Below, in pieces: positions 1 to 9,162 of a DNA stretch of 64,000 nt. A program made the translations under genes and the position numbers. This stretch comes from Thermodesulfobacteriales bacterium (GTDB lineage: Bacteria; Desulfobacterota; Thermodesulfobacteria; Thermodesulfobacteriales; Thermodesulfatatoraceae). The notes beneath the pieces were generated by a model. The model was not told the DNA's origin. It saw nothing but the letters and a program-made list of their open reading frames with translations, and ran no database searches. The stretch is taken from assembly GCA_026988575.1 (NCBI GenBank), contig JALSKZ010000018.1, forward strand, positions 1 through 64,000, written 5' to 3'. How positions within the stretch are numbered: the first letter of the stretch is position 1; each line of letters begins with the position of its first letter.

Positions 1-1238
1 CTAGCCGCCTGAGCCTGCCGCTCTTTAAATACCTTGACCACCAGCTCCTCCACTTGAGTAGCTATGGGCCAAAAACGAGGCTCAATAAAGACCAAAAAAA
101 GGCCCCGGCTGTCCTGACATACTAAGCGTAAGCGCTGAAAGACATCGTCCCAAAGGTGATAGCGGGTCATAAATAAACAGAGGTGAAACTGGGCTGGGAA
201 ACAGGTGCGATCCCTCCTTAGGGCCTGGTTATAGGCCTCTTCGGCCTTGAAAAAATCCTTTTTGAGTTCAAAAAACCACCCCTTTAAAAACAACAGATAG
301 GCTTCAAGCAAAGGCGTATCCACCTGAGTTAAGGCAGACTCTACATAGTAGAGCCCTTCTACCACATCTCCTTGCTCCAGGGCTAGGTGGGCCAAAGCCA
401 CCAAAGCGCGCCAATCCTTGCGTTGTTCAAAGACCTCTTCCAAGTACCTCTTGGCTTCTTTATATTGCCCAAACTGAATGGCTTCTAGCGCCAGAAATAT
501 CTTGCCCCCCGAGAGCTTCTCTTTAAAAGGCCTAAATTCTTCCCATTTACGGGCACTGGTCTGAAAAAGCTGACGTAAAAAACCAGGCTGAAGATAATAA
601 TAGCGCTCCGCGAGCTTACGGTTCCACTCGGCTCCCTTTTTAGGCCAGTTATAGAAGGCCTGGTTTAGCTCACGGGCCAGGCTCTCCAAAGGCTGGTGGA
701 CAAAGGCCTGCAAATTTTTACCCGGCACTTTTTGCCTCTTGCCCGGGCAAGAAGTGGTAGGATGCCAGGGTAAGGCACAACGCAAACACCCCTTAAAAGG
801 GCCTACCAGCAATAGATCCCGGTAGCGAAAAAGGAGCTCTGGATCTACCGTAGAGGGTATCTTTAATTCGTAATATCCTTGCCATGGTTCTAATTTAGCA
901 AGAAAGGGCAGCTTATTAAAAAGGCGTTGAAAATCTTCCTTCTCTTGGGCCTCTATATAGACTTTTCCTGGACGCAACAGGGCCCGTTTGTAGGCCCCCT
1001 TGGGAGCAATGCTAAAGGGGAGGACAGGCCTTGTCGGGGCCTCGGGTAAATTTTTTAATACCTCAAGGGCCTTTTCCAAGGCCTCAATATGCTCAGGCCC
1101 TAAAGCTATCTCCCTCTGACGGACCGGTAAATACCGGGCCAGGTTTTGCTTAATAAGACGTTCTACATCTTGGCGGCTCTGCCGCCAAAACAAATTTATA
1201 ACCTCAGGATGAAAGATAATCTCTTTGGCCACTATCAT
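1..1238 (-). CDS. TPR-like protein with a CCHC zinc knuckle (3' end beyond window)
   Basis: An open frame of 412 codons runs from an ATG at 1238 off the left edge, so the protein is C-terminally truncated here. I do not recognise the family. Residues 151-164 read C-LR-C-ALPW-H-PTTS-C, an exact CX2CX4HX4C zinc-knuckle spacing, followed by a basic stretch (GKRQK). From about residue 265 onward the sequence is helical and tetratricopeptide-like, with alternating Ala/Leu/Tyr positions (for example around EALEAIQFGQYKEAKRYLEE-type segments). There is no signal peptide, so it is probably cytoplasmic. It follows lspA by 40 bases on the same strand and is likely co-transcribed. No good ribosome binding site precedes the ATG, so the start is uncertain. 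A nucleic-acid or protein-scaffold role is inference only. Confidence 0.7.
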   Translation of the reverse strand, partial: MIVAKEIIFHPEVINLFWRQSRQDVERLIKQNLARYLPVRQREIALGPEHIEALEKALEVLKNLPEAPTRPVLPFSIAPKGAYKRALLRPGKVYIEAQEKEDFQRLFNKLPFLAKLEPWQGYYELKIPSTVDPELLFRYRDLLLVGPFKGCLRCALPWHPTTSCPGKRQKVPGKNLQAFVHQPLESLARELNQAFYNWPKKGAEWNRKLAERYYYLQPGFLRQLFQTSARKWEEFRPFKEKLSGGKIFLALEAIQFGQYKEAKRYLEEVFEQRKDWRALVALAHLALEQGDVVEGLYYVESALTQVDTPLLEAYLLFLKGWFFELKKDFFKAEEAYNQALRRDRTCFPAQFHLCLFMTRYHLWDDVFQRLRLVCQDSRGLFLVFIEPRFWPIATQVEELVVKVFKERQAQAA

Positions 1239-1278
1239 CGTTGAAAGCTATCGGATTTAATCCTCAAGAGCTACAAGA

Positions 1279-1743
1279 TCAGTCTTGCCTTAAAGAGAGT
1301 AACAACATGATAAAAACGCCGATGGTAATCGCACTATCGGCCAGATTAAAGGCAGGCCAGTGATAGGGGCCCCAATGGAAATCTAAAAAGTCCAGGACAT
1401 GGCCCTGCCCAATACGATCAATTAAGTTTCCTAAAGCACCCCCCGCAATTAATCCGCAGGCCAGGGCCGTCTTGTCGGTTCCCTTACGCGCCAGCCAAAA
1501 AAGGATCAAAACGGCCCAAAGATTTACCCCACTCAACAGATATCTCAAGATTTGAGAATGATTGGCCCACAGACCAAAAGCCACCCCGGTATTATTGACA
1601 TGGACCAGGGAAAAAAGGCCCGGGATAAGTTCCAACATCGTCCCGGGAGGCAGAAAGGTTTTTACCAAATACTTACTACCCTGGTCTAACAATACTACCG
1701 CAAAGGCTATTATTAAGAATTTTCGGCTAGGACGTGGGCCCAT
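1279..1743 (-). CDS. lspA: Lipoprotein signal peptidase (signal peptidase II)
   Basis: Inner-membrane aspartic protease that removes the signal peptide of diacylglyceryl-prolipoproteins. Four hydrophobic segments are visible. The catalytic aspartates lie in the two family blocks GNLIDRIGQGHVLDF and FNLADSAI, and the conserved N-terminal D-Q-x-x-K (LLDQGSKY) is present. The frame opens upstream at 1776, but the ATG at 1743 (MGPRPSRKF) is preferred: it follows GAGGTG and gives the usual 154-residue length. It overlaps the end of ileS by 31 bases, an ileS-lspA pairing common in bacteria. Confidence 0.95.
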   Translation of the reverse strand: MGPRPSRKFLIIAFAVVLLDQGSKYLVKTFLPPGTMLELIPGLFSLVHVNNTGVAFGLWANHSQILRYLLSGVNLWAVLILFWLARKGTDKTALACGLIAGGALGNLIDRIGQGHVLDFLDFHWGPYHWPAFNLADSAITIGVFIMLLLSLRQD

Positions 1744-4553
1744 GCCTTTTTCACCACCTCGGCACACCGACGGCATAGATCAGGTAACGCCGGATCAGTA
1801 CCCACAGAGTCGTGCCATTGCCAGCACCGGGCACATTTTTGGCCCCGGGCCTTCTGTACCAAAATGGTAAGCCCTGGCCATTGCTCGGACACAAAAACGA
1901 CCTCACCACTTTGCACCTCAGGCAACTCGTCTACGTATTGAAGGTCTGAAACAATGGCCAAATAAAGAAGCGTGTCTTGCTCCTCTTTTATAAACGTGGC
2001 CAATTGATCATCTTTAGAACTAATCAGGATAGAAGCCTCCAACGTGTTGCCGATAAGTTTTTGGTCTTTACGGGCCCGTTCTAAGGCCTTGGTTATCTCC
2101 CCCCGTATTTGCAACAACTTATCCCACTTTTTTACCCAGGCCTCCTCCACCTCCAGCAACATTGGCTCGGGGAAACAGGCCAAATGGACGCTTTCAAGGC
2201 CTTGTTTCTCTGGAAGATAGGCCCAGATCTCCTCTGCGGTAAAGGAAAGGATCGGCGCCATAAGCAAAGTAATGCTTCGCAGGGCTTGATAAAGGACCGT
2301 CTGTACTGCCCGACGTTGGGAAGAATCAGGTACCTCACAATAGAGGGTATCCCTCCTGACGTCAATATAAAGGGCCGAAAGGTCTCCCGCACAAAATTGA
2401 TGCAAGGCCTGAAATACCAAGTGAAAGTTAAAATCTTCGTAGGCCTTTTTACACCTTTGAATCACCTTAGAGAGTCGGTACAGCAGAAAGCGTTCTAATT
2501 CAGGGAGTTCTTCCACGGCCAAGGCATCTCTTTGGGGATCAAAATCAAAAATGTTGCCGATCAAGAAACGACAGGTATTTCTAATTTTTCGGTAGGCCTC
2601 CACCATACGCGAGAGAATCTCGTTGGACAAGCGGATATCCCCGCGGTAATCCTCCGCAGAGACCCACAGGCGTAAAATCTCGGCCCCGTAGCGCTTGATA
2701 ATCTTTTCGGGAGGGATCACGTTACCTAAAGACTTGGACATCTTACGCCCTTGGCCATCAACTACAAAACCGTGGGTAAGAACGGCCTGATAAGGGGCCT
2801 GATCTCTAGTACCCACCGCACAAAGCAACGAGCTCTGAAACCACCCCCGGTGCTGATCAGAACCCTCCAGATATAGCTCTGCCGGAAACTTCAACTCCTT
2901 ACGACGTTCCAACACCGCGGCAAAAGAGACACCGGAATCAAACCATACGTCTAGGATATCTTCTTCTTTGCAGAAATTTTCTCCTCCACAGCGGGGACAC
3001 TTGGTCCCTGGGGGTATTAGTTCGGCGGTAGACTTCTCAAACCATATATCGGCACCGTATTGTTGAAACAACGCCAAGGTCTTGGTGTAGTACTTTTCCT
3101 CCCGCAGGATCTCTCCACAGTCGGCACAGAAGAAGACCGTAACCGGCACACCCCAGGCACGTTGGCGAGAAAGGCACCAGTCTGGCCGGTTCTCCACCAT
3201 ACTACGGATACGATTATAGCCCCACTTGGGGATCCAACGGACCCGGTCTATCCACCGCAGGGCACGCTCACGCAGGGCCTTGTGTTCCATAGAGATAAAC
3301 CATTGCTCTGTAGCCCTAAAAATCACGGGTTTTTTACAACGCCAACAATGGGGATAACTATGTTCTATCTCTGCCTGGTGTAAAAGGAATCCTCTGTCCT
3401 GCAAAAGGGCGATAATTTCCTCGTTGGCTTGGAATATATTTTTGCCGGCAAACAAGGGGACCTCCGCGGTAAAACACCCGTAATCGTCCACCGGTGAATA
3501 AACCTCTAGACCATATTTTAGCCCGCTTTCGTAATCTTCTTCACCATGACCCGGAGCAATATGCACACACCCGGTACCAGACTCGAGGCTTACGTAGTCG
3601 GCAAGGATAAAGAGTGATTCTCGGTCTATAAAGGGATGTTTTACGTGCTTTCCCTCAAGGTCCGAGGGCTTAAAGCGAAAGAGGATGGGGGGAACCTTTT
3701 CCAGACCCAACTCTGCCGTAAGGGCAGAGAGACGCCCTTCGGCAAGCAAAATTACCTCTCCGTTAAGCTCCACCGCCACATAATCGAGTTCAGGGTTTAA
3801 GGCCACCGCCAAGTTAGCCGGCAAAGTCCAAGGAGTAGTAGTCCAAATCACTACAAAGGCCGGTTTGTCCTTGGGCCACAAAGGTAGACTTTGGCGGACA
3901 TCTTCGCTTAAGGGAAACTTTACGTAAATAGAGGGAGACTTATGCACTTCGTATTCTACTTCGGCCTCAGCCAGGGCTGTTACACAGTGCGGACACCAAT
4001 ATACCGGTTTTTTCCGTTTATAAACGTATCCCTCACTCAAAAACCGGACGAATTCGCGAGCAATAGTGGCCTCATAGTCATAATTCATCGTCAAATAGGG
4101 GTTTTCCCAATCACCCAGGACCCCCAGACGCTTGAATTCTTCACGCTGAATATCGATAAAACGATGGGCATACTCTCTACAATGCTTGCGCACTTTGATC
4201 TTGGGCAACTCCCCACGCTTTACCTTGAGTTCCTTTTCCACGTTGAGCTCAATGGGCAGGCCGTGGCAATCCCACCCGGGCACATAGGGGCAGGCATATC
4301 CAAGCATACGCCGCGATTTAAGGATGAAGTCTTTTAAGATCTTGTTCAGGGCCGTACCCATATGGATGTGTCCGTTGGCATACGGAGGCCCATCGTGAAG
4401 GACAAAAAGGGCCTTTTGGGCGGCCGTTTCCTGTAATCGTTGATACAAACGTATTTCTTCCCAGAAGCGTAATATCTCCGGCTCTCTTTGGGCCAAATTG
4501 GCCTTCATGGGAAATTTAGTCTGCGGAAGATTCAACGTGTCTTTCCAATCCAT
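1713..4553 (-). CDS. ileS: Isoleucyl-tRNA synthetase
   Basis: Class I aminoacyl-tRNA synthetase of 946 residues, cytoplasmic, charging tRNA-Ile. The HIGH-type signature is PPYANGHIHMG near residue 60 and the KMSKS loop is GRKMSKSLGN near residue 600. The CP1 editing domain lies between them (TTTPWTLPANLAV and GTGCVHIAPGHGEEDY are editing-domain blocks). The C-terminus carries the bacterial zinc finger CARCW...CRRC. Start ATG 4553 follows AAGGAC. It lies 65 bases downstream of the hybrid kinase gene, and its end overlaps lspA. Confidence 0.97.
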   Translation of the reverse strand: MDWKDTLNLPQTKFPMKANLAQREPEILRFWEEIRLYQRLQETAAQKALFVLHDGPPYANGHIHMGTALNKILKDFILKSRRMLGYACPYVPGWDCHGLPIELNVEKELKVKRGELPKIKVRKHCREYAHRFIDIQREEFKRLGVLGDWENPYLTMNYDYEATIAREFVRFLSEGYVYKRKKPVYWCPHCVTALAEAEVEYEVHKSPSIYVKFPLSEDVRQSLPLWPKDKPAFVVIWTTTPWTLPANLAVALNPELDYVAVELNGEVILLAEGRLSALTAELGLEKVPPILFRFKPSDLEGKHVKHPFIDRESLFILADYVSLESGTGCVHIAPGHGEEDYESGLKYGLEVYSPVDDYGCFTAEVPLFAGKNIFQANEEIIALLQDRGFLLHQAEIEHSYPHCWRCKKPVIFRATEQWFISMEHKALRERALRWIDRVRWIPKWGYNRIRSMVENRPDWCLSRQRAWGVPVTVFFCADCGEILREEKYYTKTLALFQQYGADIWFEKSTAELIPPGTKCPRCGGENFCKEEDILDVWFDSGVSFAAVLERRKELKFPAELYLEGSDQHRGWFQSSLLCAVGTRDQAPYQAVLTHGFVVDGQGRKMSKSLGNVIPPEKIIKRYGAEILRLWVSAEDYRGDIRLSNEILSRMVEAYRKIRNTCRFLIGNIFDFDPQRDALAVEELPELERFLLYRLSKVIQRCKKAYEDFNFHLVFQALHQFCAGDLSALYIDVRRDTLYCEVPDSSQRRAVQTVLYQALRSITLLMAPILSFTAEEIWAYLPEKQGLESVHLACFPEPMLLEVEEAWVKKWDKLLQIRGEITKALERARKDQKLIGNTLEASILISSKDDQLATFIKEEQDTLLYLAIVSDLQYVDELPEVQSGEVVFVSEQWPGLTILVQKARGQKCARCWQWHDSVGTDPALPDLCRRCAEVVKKAWAHVLAENS

Positions 4554-4618
4554 GTCCTTGACCTCGCCTGATGGGTTATTGGCGAAATACTAGAAACCTT
4601 CTGGAGATGTGGCAAGCC

Positions 4619-6499
4619 CTAACCGCCAAGGAACTCCTCTAAAATTCGCCTAAGTTCTTGGCGAGAAATGGGCTTGGAGATGAAACCGTCCATACCAACC
4701 TCTTGGGCCCGATGTTTAAAATCCTCGACAACATGAGCGGTAAGGGCAAATATAGGTTCCTTTACCCCCTTTTGGCGTAAACGCCTGCATAACTCCAGCC
4801 CATCGATAAAAGGCATCTGAAGGTCTAAAAGATACAGGTCGAAACTTTCCTCGTTAGCCCTTTGGTAGGCCTCACGACCATCTTGAACCGCCACTACTTC
4901 AAAGCCCATCTGTTCCAATACCTTCTTGAAAAAATGCCGGGTTACTTGATTGTCTTCTGCTAATAAAATCCGCCCCTTTAAAGGTCTTTGTGGTCTAGGA
5001 GTTTCGACTTTTTCTAAGGAGCCCGGTCTTAAGGGAATTAAGACATGAAAAACTGTTCCCTGGCCTAGTCCCTTACTTTCAAACCAGACCTTTCCCCCCA
5101 TAAGATGGGTTAGATATTGCACAATGGAAAGCCCCAAACCTGTCCCCTGATAGGGTCGGTCAAAACGGTTCTCTAAACGCTCAAAGGGGATAAAAATCCG
5201 CTTCTGATCTTCGGGGGCGATACCACGACCTGTATCCTTTACCTTAAAATGTATCCATACCAAGCCTTCTTCCTCTTTCTCCAGGTCGATACTCAGCTCT
5301 ACCCCTCCTTTTTCTGTAAATTTGAGAGAATTACTCAGTAAGTTGATCAATATCTGGAGGATCCGTGCCTCATCTCCTATAAAATTACGGTGCAAAGCAG
5401 GATCCATATGCCAAGAAAAGGAAAGCCCTTTTTGCTCAAACTGATGCTCAAAAAGGGCCACACACTTGTCGATAAGACTGGGAAAATGAAATTCCTGAGG
5501 GTGTAAAAGCAGATGGCCCTCTTCTAAACGAGCAAAATCCAGTATGTCATTTAACATAGACTGGAGGGTGCCGACCGAATTCTTCAAATAAAAGACATAT
5601 TGTCTTTGTTCCGGATCAAGACGCGTATCTTCCAACAGTTCGATAATACCCAAAGCAGCCGCCATAGGGGTGCGTATCTCGTGGGAAATGTTGGCCAAAA
5701 AAGAAGTCTTGGCCCTGCTTGCGGCCTGAGCCTCATAGGCCGCCTCCTGCCATCGCTTGATGGCCTCCTCCAACCCCAGTCGGTAAAGCTCTAAACGTTT
5801 GACCAGACGATTGTAAGCACGGATAAGGATCTGTATCTCCTTGGGCGCAGAGATCTCTTCCAAGGGGCGCAGATTTTCGGGAGAGGCCCCCATGTTTTCG
5901 GCCAATTTCTGCACCGGATAGGCCACTGTACGGAAAAAAAAGACCACAAGACCAGTCACTAAAAAGATGATTACGCCTCCGGCTAAGGAAAGGCTTAGCC
6001 ACCAGCGATGTAAAATAGCCTTATAGGTAGTGTCATCAAGGGCTACCTTTAACGTACCTAACCGATAACGTCCATCAAGGATAGGGACCTCCACACACTG
6101 CCCCTGCATACTCCCTACCTCTACCTTGAGCTCTCTACTCTGCTCAGGAGGATTTTTCCCTAAAAATTTATCCATCTCCCTTAATTCACGATAAATAGCT
6201 GGTTCTTGCCAGGTAATCTGGACCCCCTTTATGAATTCGTATTGTAAAAGGCCATTGGCAATACGTAATATTTCTCTATGCACTTTTAACTTTAATTGGG
6301 GTTTCAAGAGATGGGCTGCTTGAGCAAGCAATAGTTTTATTGTATTTTGACGTTCTTGGTACAATTCCCTTTGTATTAAAACTGTTTCAGCAAAAACAGC
6401 TATAGTAAGCACTAAAGAAATGGTAAGCGAAAACAATATTAATAATGTTTTCAATCTAGTGTAAGAAATTAACTTTTTCCAAATTAATTTATTGTTCAT
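4619..6499 (-). CDS. Hybrid sensor histidine kinase with C-terminal receiver
   Basis: Membrane sensor kinase of 626 residues. A TM segment at about 17-37, a periplasmic domain of about 130 residues and a second TM at about 168-190 precede a HAMP-like linker. The HisKA dimerisation helix has phospho-acceptor His273 (NISHEIRTPM). The HATPase N box (NLLSNSLKF) and G boxes (DTGRGI, GTGLGLSI) are intact. A receiver domain follows from about 509, with acidic pocket LLAEDN and phospho-acceptor Asp559 (LLDLQMP). It overlaps the yfiR-like gene by 11 bases in a receptor-YfiR-kinase operon, so the kinase probably responds to the periplasmic partner or receptor ligand. No separate output regulator is adjacent. 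Confidence 0.92.
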   Translation of the reverse strand: MNNKLIWKKLISYTRLKTLLILFSLTISLVLTIAVFAETVLIQRELYQERQNTIKLLLAQAAHLLKPQLKLKVHREILRIANGLLQYEFIKGVQITWQEPAIYRELREMDKFLGKNPPEQSRELKVEVGSMQGQCVEVPILDGRYRLGTLKVALDDTTYKAILHRWWLSLSLAGGVIIFLVTGLVVFFFRTVAYPVQKLAENMGASPENLRPLEEISAPKEIQILIRAYNRLVKRLELYRLGLEEAIKRWQEAAYEAQAASRAKTSFLANISHEIRTPMAAALGIIELLEDTRLDPEQRQYVFYLKNSVGTLQSMLNDILDFARLEEGHLLLHPQEFHFPSLIDKCVALFEHQFEQKGLSFSWHMDPALHRNFIGDEARILQILINLLSNSLKFTEKGGVELSIDLEKEEEGLVWIHFKVKDTGRGIAPEDQKRIFIPFERLENRFDRPYQGTGLGLSIVQYLTHLMGGKVWFESKGLGQGTVFHVLIPLRPGSLEKVETPRPQRPLKGRILLAEDNQVTRHFFKKVLEQMGFEVVAVQDGREAYQRANEESFDLYLLDLQMPFIDGLELCRRLRQKGVKEPIFALTAHVVEDFKHRAQEVGMDGFISKPISRQELRRILEEFLGG

Positions 6500-7067
6500 C
6501 GTTAGAGATAAAAGTCACCATTTTTTGAAGAGCTGGAGGTATTTTAAGACCTAAGGCCTGCCAACTTTCTTTATTGGCTATAATGCATGCTTTACGTCTC
6601 TCCAGATCAAGAGAAAGACTAACTCCTAAGGGGACTAATTCGGCAAGATGCGAAACGACTAAAATACGCTTTTTTCGACAGATTAAAAAAATTCTTTCTA
6701 AAAAAGGCGAAAAGCCAGCTATGTATAAAATATTAACTCTCTCTTTATTAAGACAATCTTCAAGTTCGGACAAAGAGTGTGCTACTTTAATCTGAAATTT
6801 TTTACAACTTTTGAAGGCTTCTAAAACTGCACTGTTTACTAAACGTTGATCTTGAAAGGCGCTATTGCTACGGGGAAGGAAGAGCAACACTTTCAATATT
6901 TTTTTTTGACGAAAATTTTCCTCTATACTAACAAATCTCTTAAGAAGCTCTATAGTGAGTCTAGCTTTTTGTGTTTCAACTGTAACCAAAGTACCTGCAT
7001 ATAATAAAGATATTTTTATAAAAAAAAGCCCGCCCAGGATTGATAAAACCAAAAACTTCCTAAACAA
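6489..7067 (-). CDS. YfiR/DUF4154-like periplasmic protein
   Basis: A 192-residue exported protein with an N-terminal hydrophobic signal segment (residues 4-23). The central NILYIAGF, the VVSH-LAEL-x-PLGVSLSL stretch and the terminal IIANKESWQALGLKIPPALQKM match the pattern of the YfiR/DUF4154 family (ILYI, then a Gly-containing beta segment, then IN-x-x-A-x-x-x-GL-x-ISS). YfiR of Pseudomonas is a periplasmic repressor of a membrane diguanylate cyclase. Here its neighbour is a histidine kinase instead. The start is a TTG at 7067 preceded by GAGGTGATCC, which overlaps the receptor stop. Family assignment is by eye and moderately sure. Confidence 0.72.
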   Translation of the reverse strand: MFRKFLVLSILGGLFFIKISLLYAGTLVTVETQKARLTIELLKRFVSIEENFRQKKILKVLLFLPRSNSAFQDQRLVNSAVLEAFKSCKKFQIKVAHSLSELEDCLNKERVNILYIAGFSPFLERIFLICRKKRILVVSHLAELVPLGVSLSLDLERRKACIIANKESWQALGLKIPPALQKMVTFISNDEQ

Positions 7068-7075
7068 GGATCACC

Positions 7076-9133
7076 TCAAAAAGAAAAACGTAACCCAAAC
7101 TCAAAATAGCGTCCCTGATCTCGATAGTCGTCTTTTACACCTAGACCATCAATATATGTAGAGGGATAACGAATATCGTTATCAAAAATATTTACGACAT
7201 CAAACCAACATATAATGTGCGAAGTTAGAAAATAGCGCAACTTAAAATTAGCCAAAAAATAACCTTTCAATTTTTTACGTATATCGGGGACATATATTCC
7301 TTGCCTAGTAAGATTATATTTTTCTCGCCAACGGGGACCCACATAATTAAATGAAAAATCCAATTCTAAAGGAATACTTGAAAAGGAATAAGAAACTACA
7401 CCTCCAGACAAAATATTAGCAACATAAGGCCTAGGTTCATGAAATTCGTTAGTGCCCCACTGATAGCTTCCAAAGCAATAAAGATCCCATTGATTACCTT
7501 TATAACGCCAAGAAAGCTCTCCACCCCATACATCTTCATTACCACCTTGTTGAAAAGTCCAACCACCTATTCCTCCAGGTATTCTTCTATCCAACACATC
7601 TCTCAACCACATACGAAATATACTGAAACTAAAGCGTTGACGAAAAGTTGGTCTAAAAATAAATAATGTCTCAATAGAATCCAGTTTTTCTGGTCTAAGG
7701 TGCGGGTTACCCCAAACAAACGGATAATGGTTATCATAAAGGGCATCTAAATCAGGAACTCTAAAACCATGACCGTATATCAATTTGGATACCAAAGCTT
7801 CTGAAAAGCGGTGAATCCAAACTAAGCGCGGGCTAAACTCACCGGTAAATCCCTGATATTTATCAAACCTGAGACCAAAATTGAGCTCGTTGGTAGAATC
7901 AATTTGCCATTCGTCTTGGAGATAAAGGGCCCACATATTTTCCGCCACCCGAGGCCAAGGTGGAGGTTGAGTCTCCAGAGTAGGTAAAATGGCAGGATTA
8001 GGAAAACTAATATTGGCCCTTAAAAAGGAAGACAAAATTTTATTTTGCATAAAATCCAGGCCTATTTTGAGATCATGAGTCTTGGTATACCAAGAAGTCC
8101 AAAAACCAAAGGAAATTTCGCGCTCCCTATTGCCTTCTTGGGTCAATATAGGTTGACCATTGGTGGAAAGCCCCAAGAGATCCCATACGGGATCATCTGG
8201 ACCGGTCATATATATGGTGCCATAGGACACACGATCTTGGCGCCACCGAAGATAAAAGTGGCTACGTAGGTATTGGGTAAGGCTCAAGTCGTGGGTAAGT
8301 TCCCCTCCCAAATATTCTATGCGTGTCTTGGGATCGGGCCCTCTGCTTAGCCGGTCTGAAATTCCGTAGTAGTGAGGGATCCCCATATCAAAACGGAACA
8401 AATGTGCCCCCAGCCCTCTAAAATGTACACGAAACTCTTGCCAATTACAGTCGTAATTCAAAGACACCGGGCCCGACTCACCCACCGCATCGGTGGCGGT
8501 AAAGTGTTCACCCCGACTATTTACCGCCCCGCTGCTAAACTGAAGGGAATAAGTTGCTCTTTTTACCCCCCCGGTAACAAAGACCCTACGGCTATCGTAA
8601 GACCCGTAAGCGCCTCCACCTTCACCCCCATTGGCCCACTTTCGGGGTACCAGATTTATCACCCCTCCCACGGCATAAGACCCGTATACCGAAGAAGAAG
8701 GCCCTCTAATGATTTCGACTCGTTCCAGGATATCTACTGGTAAATAACCTATAAACTGTAAGGCCCTACGTGTTAAAAGTACGTTTAAGGGTTGGCCATC
8801 CCAGAGGATCAACACCCGCCGGTCGGAATAGTTCCCCCTGATAATTACGTGGTAAGAGCCGTTCCCTTCGCGAATAACTTCTATACCCGGGACAAAACGT
8901 AACAGATCAGCCACTGTAACCGCGCCTGTACGGATGATCATCTGTCGATCTAAAATGGTAAAGGCCGTAGGCACTTGATCTATATTTAAACGGGTGGACA
9001 CGGCAATTTTTGTAGCTTGAGAGAGAAATTGTTGGAGACTCTCGTTGGGAAGGCCTTTGTCTGCGGCCAGGGCCGGGATCGTCGGACACCACAAAAAGGA
9101 AAAGACTATCCCCAAAAAAAAGACTAAACGCAT
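7076..9133 (-). CDS. TonB-dependent outer-membrane receptor
   Basis: 685 residues with a signal peptide (about 1-23, ending PALAA). The plug domain shows family blocks RTGAVTVADLLRFVPGIEV, VIIRGNYSDRRVLILWDG and ERVEIIRGPSSSVYGSYA. A beta-barrel follows, ending in the terminal Phe (FGLRFSF) typical of BAM substrates. No clear TonB box was found. The ligand is unknown. It is first in an operon with a YfiR-like protein and a hybrid kinase, an arrangement that suggests ligand-coupled signalling rather than simple uptake. The start ATG lacks an obvious ribosome binding site. Confidence 0.93.
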   Translation of the reverse strand: MRLVFFLGIVFSFLWCPTIPALAADKGLPNESLQQFLSQATKIAVSTRLNIDQVPTAFTILDRQMIIRTGAVTVADLLRFVPGIEVIREGNGSYHVIIRGNYSDRRVLILWDGQPLNVLLTRRALQFIGYLPVDILERVEIIRGPSSSVYGSYAVGGVINLVPRKWANGGEGGGAYGSYDSRRVFVTGGVKRATYSLQFSSGAVNSRGEHFTATDAVGESGPVSLNYDCNWQEFRVHFRGLGAHLFRFDMGIPHYYGISDRLSRGPDPKTRIEYLGGELTHDLSLTQYLRSHFYLRWRQDRVSYGTIYMTGPDDPVWDLLGLSTNGQPILTQEGNREREISFGFWTSWYTKTHDLKIGLDFMQNKILSSFLRANISFPNPAILPTLETQPPPWPRVAENMWALYLQDEWQIDSTNELNFGLRFDKYQGFTGEFSPRLVWIHRFSEALVSKLIYGHGFRVPDLDALYDNHYPFVWGNPHLRPEKLDSIETLFIFRPTFRQRFSFSIFRMWLRDVLDRRIPGGIGGWTFQQGGNEDVWGGELSWRYKGNQWDLYCFGSYQWGTNEFHEPRPYVANILSGGVVSYSFSSIPLELDFSFNYVGPRWREKYNLTRQGIYVPDIRKKLKGYFLANFKLRYFLTSHIICWFDVVNIFDNDIRYPSTYIDGLGVKDDYRDQGRYFEFGLRFSF

Positions 9134-9162
9134 AAAAGTAAATTTTTTAAATAGCGGTTGGT

